NCBI RefSeq assembly: GCF_927798175.1
Contig: NZ_CAKMMP010000010.1
Coordinates: forward strand, 186,001-250,000
Direction: 5' to 3'
DNA: 64,000 bases
Source of the DNA: Paenibacillus sp. JJ-223
GTDB taxonomy: Bacteria; Bacillota; Bacilli; Paenibacillales; Paenibacillaceae
Shown one piece after another: positions 50,757 to 60,694 of this stretch. Made by a program: the position numbers and the translations under genes. Position 1 is the first letter of the stretch; every line of letters starts with the position of its first letter. The notes below the pieces were generated by a model. That model did not search any database, had not been told where the DNA came from, and worked only from the letters and a program-made list of their open reading frames with translations.

Positions 50757-52685
50757 ATGAGGCAACACAAACTGATGATGCTGCTCCATGACAGCACGAC
50801 GCCTGTGCACATGAACGAATTGATCGCGGCGCTCGGCGTGTCCGAACGGACCGTCCGCCAGTCGATTCGCCAGCTTGGCCAGGCAGGCGAGCGGCACGGC
50901 TACTGCATTCGCATGATTCGCAATCAGGGTTACGCGCTCGAGGTGACCGACCCTGAACGATTCCGATCATACATGGCAAACGAAACCGCAGAGGAACACC
51001 GCATCGATCTGAACGACAGGTCGGCGAGACAGCAGCAAGTGTTATTCTGCCTGCTGCAGAGCCAGGATTACGTCCCGATGGATCGGCTTGCCGACGAAAT
51101 GGGCATCAGTCGATCAACGCTGCTCGCGGATTTGAAGGAAGTGGAGGAACGCTTGGCCGTCTTCCGATTAAACCTGACCCGCCGAGCGCACTACGGCATT
51201 CGGGTGGAGGGAAACGAAGAGAATTTCCGCAAAGCGTTTTCTCACTACGTACTGCAATCCGACCAGCCTGTCGAGCAGAGCAGGGAGTTTTACGACTTTA
51301 GTTGCAAGCTGGACAAGGATCGACTGAAAAACCATTTGCTGCACGTGCTGAAAACGAAAGAACTGAAAATATCCGATGTGTTTCTGAACAATCTGGTGAC
51401 ACATCTGCTGATTCTGTTATATCGCATATCCAAGCATAATCACATCGTGCCGGGACAGACGTCGCTTCCACAGCCGGAGGCTCTGTACCGTGACATTGCG
51501 GAGGAGCTTGCGGCGTGGATCGACGAGCATTTGAACATGAAGCTGCCCGAGGACGAAATCAACTATTTGGCGCTGCATATTTCGGGCAAAACGATCGTGG
51601 AGCATGTGTCCGAACAGTCGAAGCTGCAGCTGCGCAGAGGTATCCTCGAAATATTATCGCAGCTGGATCAGGAGTTTCTCACTGGTTTCAGCCGGGATGA
51701 CGATCTGCAAAATGCGCTGCTGCTGCACATGTTCCCATTGCTGAACCGTCTCTATTACAATCTGCAGCTCAGCAATCCGCTGGTCGAGGACGTGTACAGC
51801 CAGTATGCCAACGTATTTCTCATTTCGTTCCGATTTGCCGAGTTCATCGAGGCCAGGTACGGCTTTAAAATGTCGCGTGACGAAGCCGGTTATGTCGCCC
51901 TTCACTTCGCTACGCATTTGGAACGGATGAAGCAGTCGCGTTTGGAGCAGCTGAAACGAATCGTCGTCATATGCTCGTCCGGCGCGGGCAGCGCGCATTT
52001 GATCCGGCTCAGGCTGGAGGCACTGTTTCCAAAAGCGTCGGTGGTCACGGCCTCCGTCAACGAAATTGCGGATATCATGAAGCAGCCGGTGGATCTGATT
52101 TTAACGACGGTCCCGCTTGAACAGGAATTTCGGGATATGGCGGACAAACCGGTCATCCACATTAAAAATTGGCTGGACGATCAAGAAATTCAGCGCATTC
52201 GCGAAACGGTTTCCCTGCAGATGGCCACGGTGCAGACCTCGTATAAGCTGCTGGATTTCAAGGAGCTGTTCCGCAAGGAGCTGTTCCATGTAACGGAAGG
52301 CGGCGATTATATGCAATTGCTGCAAAACCGCTGCGAGGAGATCGTATCCAAAGGATATGCAGCGGACGATTTCCCCGAACAAGTGCTGACGCGGGAGAGC
52401 AAATTTACGACCATTTACAAAAACGGCGTCGCCGGTCCCCATCCGATGCGTATGGGTGCGATCAAGGATTGCATCAACGTCACCGTGCTCAAACGGCCGA
52501 TCCTGTATGAGGGCAAGCCGGTTCAGCTTATTTTCCTGATCAACTTGCGGCCAGGGCAGCTCTTTTTGCACAAGGAAATCAGCAAACTGCTACTAATCTT
52601 CATGGAAAAAGAAGAAAGCCGCAGCCGCATTTTGCAGGCGGGCACGTACGAACAATTTATCAAAGAAATAGAGAGTCTTATATAG
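50757..52685 (+). CDS. LicR/BglG-type PRD-containing transcriptional activator
   Basis: The 642-residue regulator has two amino-terminal helix-turn-helix domains (DELIAALGVSERTVRQSIRQL-like, then MGISRSTLLADLKEVEERL), and two PRD domains whose histidines lie in LALHISGKTI and VALHFATHLERM. An EIIB-like domain follows (IVVICSSGAGSAHLIRLRL, with a phosphorylatable cysteine), and then an EIIA-like domain (GVAGPHPMRMG, with the active histidine). This is the LicR/MtlR layout, controlled by PTS phosphorylation. It should activate the PTS genes that follow after 15 bases. Confidence 0.9.
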   Translation: MRQHKLMMLLHDSTTPVHMNELIAALGVSERTVRQSIRQLGQAGERHGYCIRMIRNQGYALEVTDPERFRSYMANETAEEHRIDLNDRSARQQQVLFCLLQSQDYVPMDRLADEMGISRSTLLADLKEVEERLAVFRLNLTRRAHYGIRVEGNEENFRKAFSHYVLQSDQPVEQSREFYDFSCKLDKDRLKNHLLHVLKTKELKISDVFLNNLVTHLLILLYRISKHNHIVPGQTSLPQPEALYRDIAEELAAWIDEHLNMKLPEDEINYLALHISGKTIVEHVSEQSKLQLRRGILEILSQLDQEFLTGFSRDDDLQNALLLHMFPLLNRLYYNLQLSNPLVEDVYSQYANVFLISFRFAEFIEARYGFKMSRDEAGYVALHFATHLERMKQSRLEQLKRIVVICSSGAGSAHLIRLRLEALFPKASVVTASVNEIADIMKQPVDLILTTVPLEQEFRDMADKPVIHIKNWLDDQEIQRIRETVSLQMATVQTSYKLLDFKELFRKELFHVTEGGDYMQLLQNRCEEIVSKGYAADDFPEQVLTRESKFTTIYKNGVAGPHPMRMGAIKDCINVTVLKRPILYEGKPVQLIFLINLRPGQLFLHKEISKLLLIFMEKEESRSRILQAGTYEQFIKEIESLI

Positions 52686-52700
52686 GAGTGGAGAGAACCC

Positions 52701-53039
52701 ATGGATTACGAACAAACCGTCATGCAAATCATCGCCAATAGCGGCGAGGCAAGAAGCTACAGCCTGAAAGCGATTCGCGTTGCGAGAGAAGGCAAGCTGG
52801 AAGAAGCCGAGGCGCTCATTAAAGAGGCGAAAGGCAGCCTGACCAAAGCCCACAAAGTGCAGACAGGCTTGATTCAAGCCGAAGGACGCGGGGAACGCAC
52901 CGAAATTACGCTGCTGATGATTCACGCCCAGGACCATTTGATGAATGCGCTGACGGTCCGCGAAGTGGCCGCCGAATTAATCGAAGAGATCAAAGCCCGC
53001 AAGGAGCTCGAACAATTGGTGAAAGGATTGGTGAAATAA
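52701..53039 (+). CDS. PTS lactose/cellobiose transporter subunit IIA
   Basis: The 112-residue helical protein (YEQTVMQIIANSGEARSYSLKAIRVAREGKLEEAE) carries the phosphorylated His75 in LLMIHAQDHLMNALTV, the block shared by LacF, ChbA and LicA. It takes phosphate from HPr and passes it to EIIB. GGAGTGGAG precedes the ATG. It lies within the regulator-A-B-C-hydrolase operon. Confidence 0.95.
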   Translation: MDYEQTVMQIIANSGEARSYSLKAIRVAREGKLEEAEALIKEAKGSLTKAHKVQTGLIQAEGRGERTEITLLMIHAQDHLMNALTVREVAAELIEEIKARKELEQLVKGLVK

Positions 53040-53040
53040 A

Positions 53041-53346
53041 ATGAAAAAGATTTTGCTTGCATGTGCCGGAGGATTCTCGACAAGTATGCTGGTGGAACGT
53101 ATGAAGGAATCCGCGCGCGGACGCGGAATCGAAGTGGTCATCGATGCGGTGGCGGAGAGCGATATCGCCAGCCAGACGCCGTTTGACATCATTATGCTCG
53201 GACCACAGATGGGACACGCCGAAGATGAGTTGGCGGCAGCATATCCGGGTATTCCCGTAACGACGATCGACATGATGGATTACGGCATGATGAACGGCGA
53301 CAAAGTGCTGGATACGGCCATCGACATGATGAACAAGGAGGCTTAA
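53041..53346 (+). CDS. PTS lactose/cellobiose transporter subunit IIB
   Basis: The 101-residue protein has the phosphocysteine Cys8 in KKILLACAGGFSTSMLVERM and the P-loop after it. The rest (FDIIMLGPQMGHAEDEL) fits ChbB/LicB. It phosphorylates the incoming beta-glucoside. One base separates it from the IIA stop, so translation is coupled. Confidence 0.95.
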   Translation: MKKILLACAGGFSTSMLVERMKESARGRGIEVVIDAVAESDIASQTPFDIIMLGPQMGHAEDELAAAYPGIPVTTIDMMDYGMMNGDKVLDTAIDMMNKEA

Positions 53347-53350
53347 ATGC

Positions 53351-54643
53351 ATGGCTGGCGGTGCAGAATGGAGAACGCGAATACAGAAAGTGAGCACCAA
53401 GATTCAAAAGAATACCTATATTAGCGCCATTTCCAATGGCCTGATGGCCTTGATGCCGATTCTCATTCTGGGAGCGATCTTCTCCTTGATCAATGCGCTT
53501 CGCATCGAGCCTTACCAGAACTTTCTCGTCGAAACAGGACTGAAGGATTACACTTCGGTTCCGGCTTCGGTCACGACCGACCTGATTGCGCTGTATGCGG
53601 TGTTTTCCATTGCGTACAACTTTGCGACACAGCATAAACAGCAAGGGTTTTCCGCGGGGATTTTAGCCCTGATGAGCTTTCTGCTCGTCACGCCGAAAGG
53701 CCTGCTGGAAGATGGGGTAACCAAAGCGTTCGGATACTCGTGGTTGGGTGCCAAAGGTTTGTTTGTAGCCATCATCATTGCGTTGATCGTGGGTAAAATT
53801 TATACCTTTGTATTGGAGAAAAAGCTTTACATCAAGATGCCGAAAGGCGTGCCGCCAACGGTTGAGAAGTCGTTCGCCGCGCTGACGCCCGGTTTCCTGA
53901 TTGCCATTTTGATGCTTGTTTTGACAGCGATCTTTGCGGCCACGAAATACGGCAACATGCATGAATTCGTTTTTTCGATCATTCAGGTTCCACTCACGAA
54001 TCTCGGCGGTTCCTGGTGGGCGATGCTGGTCTGCGTGTTTGTCATTCACCTGTTATGGTTCTTCGGCGTTCACGGCACACTCGTTGTCTATTCGGTTGTG
54101 GGACCGATCTGGGTGGCCCTCGGTTTGGAAAACCTGGAAGCATACCAAAACGGCTTGGACGGGGTCAACATCGTAGGTTCGCCATTCTTCCCGGTTTACG
54201 TTCTCGTGGGCGGGGCGGGAGCGACGCTCGGTTTGATCATCGCGATGCTGTTTGCCAAGTCGGCACGTTATAAAACGCTCGGGCGTTTGGCGATCGTACC
54301 GAGTTTTATCGGTGTCAACGAGCCGGTGATCTTCGGCTTGCCGCTGGTCCTGAACGTGCGGCTGATGATTCCGTTCATCCTGACCCCGCTGATCACGAGC
54401 GGATTGGCCATTCTACTGACGGCCATCGGTGTGCTGCCGGTACTGAACGGGGTGCAGGTGCCGCTGGGCATACCGATCCTGTTCAATGGCTGGATGACGG
54501 GCGGCTGGCGGGTCAGCGTGTTCCAAGTGGTGCTGATCGCAATCAGCTTTGCGATGTACTACCCGTTCTTCAAAAAGGCCGATGCCGAGGCATTGCAGCA
54601 AGAGCAAGCCGCAGCCGAGGCAGCGGAAGCATCCAAAGCCTAA
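53351..54643 (+). CDS. PTS lactose/cellobiose transporter subunit IIC
   Basis: The 430-residue membrane channel has about ten helices. Blocks such as ISNGLMALMPILILGAIFSL, WFFGVHGTLVVYSVVGPIW and IVPSFIGVNEPVIFGLPLVLN (the conserved NEP motif for sugar binding) define the cellobiose/lactose group. It imports beta-glucosides such as cellobiose while EIIB phosphorylates them. The tail is alanine- and glutamate-rich. Confidence 0.95.
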   Translation: MAGGAEWRTRIQKVSTKIQKNTYISAISNGLMALMPILILGAIFSLINALRIEPYQNFLVETGLKDYTSVPASVTTDLIALYAVFSIAYNFATQHKQQGFSAGILALMSFLLVTPKGLLEDGVTKAFGYSWLGAKGLFVAIIIALIVGKIYTFVLEKKLYIKMPKGVPPTVEKSFAALTPGFLIAILMLVLTAIFAATKYGNMHEFVFSIIQVPLTNLGGSWWAMLVCVFVIHLLWFFGVHGTLVVYSVVGPIWVALGLENLEAYQNGLDGVNIVGSPFFPVYVLVGGAGATLGLIIAMLFAKSARYKTLGRLAIVPSFIGVNEPVIFGLPLVLNVRLMIPFILTPLITSGLAILLTAIGVLPVLNGVQVPLGIPILFNGWMTGGWRVSVFQVVLIAISFAMYYPFFKKADAEALQQEQAAAEAAEASKA

Positions 54644-54704
54644 TCGATGGAACGGTTGGTACATGCCTCAAGGCCGTAGGTCAACGTTTTACGAATACGA
54701 AACG

Positions 54705-54755
54705 AAAGGAGCCGGAATGCCGGAGCCCTGGGGGCTCGTGGGTTTCGGCTTCTTT
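54705..54755 (+). promoter_or_regulatory. intra-operon hairpin between EIIC and GH1 genes
   Basis: AAAGGAGCCG (54705..54714) pairs with CGGCTTCTTT (54746..54755), with one G-T pair, and encloses a second stem GAGCCC/GGCTC. It lies in the only long gap of the operon and could protect upstream mRNA or reduce expression of the GH1 gene. Confidence 0.5.
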
Positions 54756-54757
54756 AG

Positions 54758-56251
<1,494 letters not shown>

Positions 56252-56342
56252 CTTAAGAACGGATTTGCAGCATTTCATGCATAATTTCCCTTAAATTACA
56301 AACAATACATGAAACACCAAGCAGGGAAAGGATGCGATTTTC

Positions 56343-57017
56343 ATGTGCAACCGCTTTTCGTTAGCCGCCGATCTGGATGAGGTCAGGGATCACTTCAAAA
56401 TCGAGCGGGTAATGTATTATTACAAAAACCGGTACAACATCAGCCCGACTCAACATACGCCGATTATTTTGCATCAGGATGGTGAACGCGTACTGGATGA
56501 ATTCCGGTGGGGTTTCATTCCGTTCTGGGGACGCGATGCCGTAAACGCCAATCTGATGACGGTGCACGAGAACCCTTCCTACGAGAAAATGGTCGAAACC
56601 AAACGCTGCGTCATACCGTGCAACGGTCTGTACTACTGGCGGAAGGAAGGCCGAAAGAGCTATGCCGTCCGTGTCGTCATGCCCGATCGTGGACTGTTCG
56701 GCATCGCAGGTCTGTACGAAGTGTGGAAAGATACCCGTAAACAGCCGCTTCGCACGTGCACCATGATCATGACGGGCGCCAACCTGATTACGCGCGAATT
56801 CGGCAATAAAATGCCGGCCATCCTGTCCGATGAGGAAATCGACGCTTGGCTGGATCCGGCCAATACACGCGTAACGCAGCTGCTGCCGCTGCTCAAATCC
56901 TACAATCGCACAGAGATGAAGATGTATCCGGTGACGCCGATGGTAGCCAATGATGATCATGACAGCTACGAGTGCGTGGAGGAGATGGAACTGAAGCTGG
57001 CTTATGTACGCCATTGA
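56343..57017 (+). CDS. SRAP (YedK/HMCES-like) family protein with altered active site
   Basis: The 224-residue protein keeps the SRAP start MCNRFSL (Cys2, which links to abasic DNA) and WGFIPFWGRDAVNAN, RCVIPCNGLYYW and NKMPAIL. In typical members these blocks read NARAET, IPADGFYEW and HDRMP. Here the glutamate of FYEW is Tyr and the histidine before xRMP is Gly, by eye alignment. The protein may still bind abasic single-stranded DNA through Cys2 but lack self-release or protease chemistry. AAAGGA lies about 12 bases before the ATG. No SOS gene is adjacent. Confidence 0.82.
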   Translation: MCNRFSLAADLDEVRDHFKIERVMYYYKNRYNISPTQHTPIILHQDGERVLDEFRWGFIPFWGRDAVNANLMTVHENPSYEKMVETKRCVIPCNGLYYWRKEGRKSYAVRVVMPDRGLFGIAGLYEVWKDTRKQPLRTCTMIMTGANLITREFGNKMPAILSDEEIDAWLDPANTRVTQLLPLLKSYNRTEMKMYPVTPMVANDDHDSYECVEEMELKLAYVRH

Positions 57018-57115
57018 CGGGTGCGAGTTAAAGAGCACATAGCGCGCGTATGCCGCACCTTCGTTCTCGCTGTCGGTCAGCGATGGCCAGTTACATCACT
57101 ATAACATCACTTATA

Positions 57116-57146
57116 AGGCGGAGTGCCTGGTGCCTCCGTCCTTTTG
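57116..57146 (+). terminator. likely terminator after the SRAP gene
   Basis: GGCGGAG (57117..57123) pairs with CTCCGTC (57134..57140) apart from one position, followed by CTTTTGG. It separates the SRAP gene from the promoter at 57167. Confidence 0.5.
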
Positions 57147-57166
57147 GCATGATTTCAAACGAGAAC

Positions 57167-57195
57167 TTGAATTGTGTTTGAATAGTAACTATAAT
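57167..57195 (+). promoter_or_regulatory. strong promoter upstream of the dispersed element
   Basis: TTGAAT (57167..57172) and a perfect TATAAT (57190..57195) are 17 bases apart. The next start codon is at 57490, so a transcript would carry a leader of nearly 290 bases that contains the whole element at 57245..57450. Confidence 0.7.
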
Positions 57196-57244
57196 AATTA
57201 CAGTATTTGAAATGCATATTCGTATATCTATAAAAAAAGATATA

Positions 57245-57450
57245 TATAAACCGCAAAAAACATACACACGTAAACGGAGAGGCAGAACCAATCTGGAGAA
57301 GCGAAGCGTTCGCCTAAAAGCTTTCTGAAAGAAAGCTGCATCGGAAGCATAGGCTTATCACCGGATTTTCTCCTTAAAGAAGGGGAATCAAAAAATCATG
57401 GCGATAACGGCGATCGAAAGATGGTACTGCACTCGCAGTGGCTTTGTGTG
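57245..57450 (+). repeat. dispersed intergenic element, near-full copy
   Basis: This copy begins with the head module also seen at 32609 and then follows the 37631 copy block by block. GCGAA-GCG-TTCGC forms a perfect small hairpin near 57301, AGCTTTC-TGAAA-GAAAGCT a 7-base-pair stem near 57319, and CACT-CGC-AGTG another near 57430. The CCGGATTT stem is partly lost here. The element ends 40 bases before the oxidoreductase start, whose own ribosome site (AGAGGAGG) lies outside it. Confidence 0.8.
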
Positions 57451-57489
57451 ATTGATTAGTGCGGTTTATATAAGAGGAGGAAACCATTC

Positions 57490-58614
57490 ATGAATCCCAA
57501 ATACGCTCCCTTATTCGAATCTGTGGCGCTGCCGAACGGCATTACGCTGAAAAACCGCATCGTGTTAGCTCCGATGACGCATATGTCCTCCAATCCGGAC
57601 GGCACCGTATCGGATGCGGAACTGGAATACTACGCACGCCGCACAGGAGGCGCAGGCATGTCCGTTACGGCGGTTACATACGTTACGCCGAACGGCATTG
57701 GTTTTCCGGCACAGTTTGCCGCGTATGACGATCGTTTCATTCCAAGCCTCACCCGCCTTGCCGAGACGATCAAACAGCAAGGTTCCAAAGCAGTGCTGCA
57801 AATTTTCCATGCCGGCCGCTTGACGCCCGAGCAGGCCGTTCCCGCGGGTCAGGTCGTGGCACCGAGCGCGGTAGCAAGCGAACGCCCGGGATCTCCGCTG
57901 CCAAGAGAATTGAGCGATGAAGAGATTAACGGCATCATCAAGGACTTCGGTGAAGCGACTCGCCGTGCCATCGCAGCCGGTTTTGACGGCGTTGAAATTC
58001 ATGGCGCGAACGGATATCTTATCCAGCAATTTGTTTCCCCGCATTCCAATCGCCGCGAAGACCGGTGGGGCGGAAGCATCGAGAAACGTCTGACCTTCCC
58101 TCTGGCCGTGATCGACGAAGTACAGAAGGCTGTGGCCGATCATGCCAAATCGCCATTCATCGTTGGCTATCGATTCTCGCCGGAAGAACCTGAAACGCCA
58201 GGGCTGACCATGACGGAAACCTATGCTCTGGTAGATGCACTCAAGGAGAAAAACCTGGATTACCTTCACGTTTCACTGAACGAATTCTGGTCCAAACCAA
58301 GACGCGGCGAAGCTGATACTCGTTCCCGCATCGAATTCATCCTGGATCGCGTTGGCGGCAAATTGCCGGTCATCGGGGTAGGTTCCATTCATACGGCGGA
58401 CGAGGCGGCAGAAGCGCTGCAAACCGGCTTGCCGCTGCTTGCTCTCGGCCGCGAACTGATCATTGAGCCGGACTGGGTAGAAAAAATCGAAAGCGGTCGC
58501 GAAGAGGATATCGAGACGGTGCTGACCAAATCGGACCAGGAGCGGCTTGTCATCCCAGATGGCTTGTGGCAGGCGATCATCAATACACCAGGATGGTTCC
58601 CGGTAGCTAAATAA
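57490..58614 (+). CDS. NADH-dependent flavin oxidoreductase (Old Yellow Enzyme family)
   Basis: The 374-residue FMN enzyme has the OYE barrel: LKNRIVLAPMTHMSSNPDG near residue 20, VLQIFHAGR near 98, and FDGVEIHGANGYLIQQFVSPHSNRREDRWGGS near 165 to 196. The last block holds the substrate-binding histidine and asparagine and the conserved RxDxxGGS. It reduces activated double bonds using NAD(P)H in the cytosol. AGAGGAGG precedes the ATG. A strong terminator follows. Confidence 0.92.
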   Translation: MNPKYAPLFESVALPNGITLKNRIVLAPMTHMSSNPDGTVSDAELEYYARRTGGAGMSVTAVTYVTPNGIGFPAQFAAYDDRFIPSLTRLAETIKQQGSKAVLQIFHAGRLTPEQAVPAGQVVAPSAVASERPGSPLPRELSDEEINGIIKDFGEATRRAIAAGFDGVEIHGANGYLIQQFVSPHSNRREDRWGGSIEKRLTFPLAVIDEVQKAVADHAKSPFIVGYRFSPEEPETPGLTMTETYALVDALKEKNLDYLHVSLNEFWSKPRRGEADTRSRIEFILDRVGGKLPVIGVGSIHTADEAAEALQTGLPLLALGRELIIEPDWVEKIESGREEDIETVLTKSDQERLVIPDGLWQAIINTPGWFPVAK

Positions 58615-58656
58615 GCGCTCCCTTCGAGAGGTGTATGGAGGGAATTATTGTAACTG

Positions 58657-58681
58657 AAGGGGGCAATGTCCCCCTTTTTTT
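58657..58681 (+). terminator. rho-independent terminator
   Basis: AAGGGGG (58657..58663) pairs with CCCCCTT (58670..58676) around CAATGT and is followed by a run of T. Confidence 0.88.
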
Positions 58682-58771
58682 GTACTTCCTGAAATTTTCC
58701 GTAGGCAAGTGCTGTGGTATGATAGGGTGAACAGGCTTGGCCATGGAAATTATCGATGTGGAGTGAAGAAC

Positions 58772-59539
58772 ATGCTCGTTGCAGAACGTTATGAAAAAAT
58801 TGTGGAATGGGTGGATGCGCAAGGCAGCATGCGCGTAACCGAGCTAAGCGAGCGCTGCGGCGTAACGGAAGAAACGATCCGCCGCGATCTGGACAAACTG
58901 GAGCAGGCCGGTCGGTTGCGGCGATCCCACGGCGGTGCGGTCAGCATCAAATACAAGGAAGATTCGCAGCAGGAAATTCCGTACCCGGAGCGGGCGGTTA
59001 CACACGCGGACGAGAAGCGGAGAATCGCGAACGAAGCCGTGAAAATGGTACAACCAGGGGACCGCATTGCACTGGATGCCAGCACAACGGCATGGTATAT
59101 GGCTGCGGGACTGCCCAACATTCAGCTTACGGTGCTGACCAACTCGATCAAGGTCGCTGCCGAGCTAAGCAGCAAGGAACAGATCCGAGTCATTTCGACC
59201 GGTGGGCAGTTGGCCTCCAAATCGCTGTCTTTCGTCGGGCCTCTGGCCGAACGCTCTTTGGATGCCTACCATGTGGACAAGCTGTTCCTTTCTTGCAAAG
59301 GCGTGCACTTAACCAAAGGGATCAGCGAATCGAACGAGCTGCAGGCGCTCGTCAAACAGAAGATGATCAGCATTGCGGACGAAGTGATTTTGCTTGCGGA
59401 TTCCAGCAAATTCAATATCCAGGCATTTACGCGAGTGACAAAGCTCAGCAGCGTGGCCACCATCGTGACGGATCAAGGCATTGACAGCCAGATCGTCGAG
59501 AGCCTGGCCGAACAATCCATCGAATGCATACGCGTATAG
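58772..59539 (+). CDS. DeoR family transcriptional regulator
   Basis: The 255 residues open with the DeoR helix-turn-helix (VAERYEKIVEWVDAQGSMRVTELSERCGVTEETIRRDLDKLEQAG). The sensor domain follows with IALDASTTAWYMAAGL and VDKLFLSCKGVHLTKGISESNELQ, the phosphosugar-binding half. The ATG at 58772 has GGAG 8 bases upstream and gives the usual amino terminus. The target is unknown; no sugar-phosphate operon adjoins. An extended -10 box (TGGTATGAT) lies near 58717. Confidence 0.9.
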   Translation: MLVAERYEKIVEWVDAQGSMRVTELSERCGVTEETIRRDLDKLEQAGRLRRSHGGAVSIKYKEDSQQEIPYPERAVTHADEKRRIANEAVKMVQPGDRIALDASTTAWYMAAGLPNIQLTVLTNSIKVAAELSSKEQIRVISTGGQLASKSLSFVGPLAERSLDAYHVDKLFLSCKGVHLTKGISESNELQALVKQKMISIADEVILLADSSKFNIQAFTRVTKLSSVATIVTDQGIDSQIVESLAEQSIECIRV

Positions 59540-59584
59540 TCGGGTAACACTCCGATGCAGCAAACACAGGAAGGAATGAATATA

Positions 59585-60043
59585 ATGAAACATCCTTTTC
59601 ACTTGAAAGCGGTATGGAACGGAGGCCGCAACAGCGAGGGGCACATCGACGCGGGCGGGCTGAAAAGCGTTATTTCGATTCCGCAGGAAATGGGCGGTCC
59701 GGGTACGGGCACCAACCCGGACGAAATGCTGCTTGGCGCCGCATCCACTTGTTATTTGATTACGCTGGCTGCCATGCTGGAGCGAGCAGGCATTACACCT
59801 GCAGAGCTGACGCTGGAATCGGAAGCGACGGTGGACGTGACCAACAACATTTTCACGTATGAACGGATCGTTCACAAACCTCATGTCGTACTGCAGGCCG
59901 ATACAGCACAGGAGCAGCTTGAGAAGGCAGAACGGCTCGCGCACAAGGCCGAGGCATCCTGCATGATTTCCAGAGCGGTCGCAGGCAATGTAACGATCGA
60001 GACGCAGCCTGTCATCACTACGGCAGAAGCGGGAGCGGTGTGA
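59585..60043 (+). CDS. OsmC family peroxiredoxin-like protein
   Basis: The 152-residue protein contains the two OsmC redox cysteines: Cys56 in LLGAASTCYLITLA and Cys126 in AEASCMISRAV. It also has TNPDEMLLGA, the standard lead-in. Such enzymes reduce organic hydroperoxides in the cytosol with thiol donors. AAGGA lies 9 bases before the chosen ATG; two earlier in-frame ATGs are less well spaced. Confidence 0.92.
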   Translation: MKHPFHLKAVWNGGRNSEGHIDAGGLKSVISIPQEMGGPGTGTNPDEMLLGAASTCYLITLAAMLERAGITPAELTLESEATVDVTNNIFTYERIVHKPHVVLQADTAQEQLEKAERLAHKAEASCMISRAVAGNVTIETQPVITTAEAGAV

Positions 60044-60103
60044 TATACTGAGAAGAAGACGACGGGATTTGTCGTTATTTGTCGAACTAAGGGGAAGCAC
60101 GGC

Positions 60104-60694
60104 ATGAACACACAAAAACGGAAATCGACCCGGTTGGCCCGCCTCGGGCGTGCGCTCAAGCTCAATTTCGTGAAGCTTTTGCGTGCACCGGGAGGCGCCC
60201 ATAAGGTGTCCATCGGATTTGCTCTTGGTTTTGGCCTGGAGCTGATTGTCATATCGACGGCATCCCTGATCTACCTTGCATTTTATCCGATCGTACGGTT
60301 GTCCGGCGGTTCGTTGCCGGCAGCTATCGTTGGCAACGTGATCGGCAAACTTACGTTTTTGCCCATTTTGCTTATGCCTTTGGCGAAACAGATTGGGTCA
60401 TGGATTTTGCCTGCCCATGGCATGGGACAGGGAGCTTTGCATGAAAATGCTTTTATGGAGCTGTTCCGCGGCAATTGGTTTGCATTGAAGGAACTGTTGC
60501 TTGGGGGGTTGGACATTTTGGCAGGCATGTCCGTCTTCGGGGTGTTATTGGGATTTGTTTCTTACTTCGTGGTGAAGATATTGTATGTACGGGCGCTCAG
60601 ACGGCGCCATGAACGCAGGCTGGAGAAGCGGCGCCAGGCGGCGGCTTCCCACACGCCCGCATCATTGCTGATCAGGAAACAGCCACAATCATAA
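60104..60694 (+). CDS. DUF2062 family membrane protein
   Basis: The 196 residues contain the DUF2062 core: FVKLLRAPGGAHKVSIGFALGFGLELIVIS, then AAIVGNVIGKLTFLPILLMPLAKQIG, and a final helix. Three to four membrane segments are visible, with a basic tail (ALRRRHERRLEKRRQA). The function is not known. The gene ends inside the convergent AEC transporter gene, overlapping it by 23 bases. Confidence 0.85.
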   Translation: MNTQKRKSTRLARLGRALKLNFVKLLRAPGGAHKVSIGFALGFGLELIVISTASLIYLAFYPIVRLSGGSLPAAIVGNVIGKLTFLPILLMPLAKQIGSWILPAHGMGQGALHENAFMELFRGNWFALKELLLGGLDILAGMSVFGVLLGFVSYFVVKILYVRALRRRHERRLEKRRQAAASHTPASLLIRKQPQS

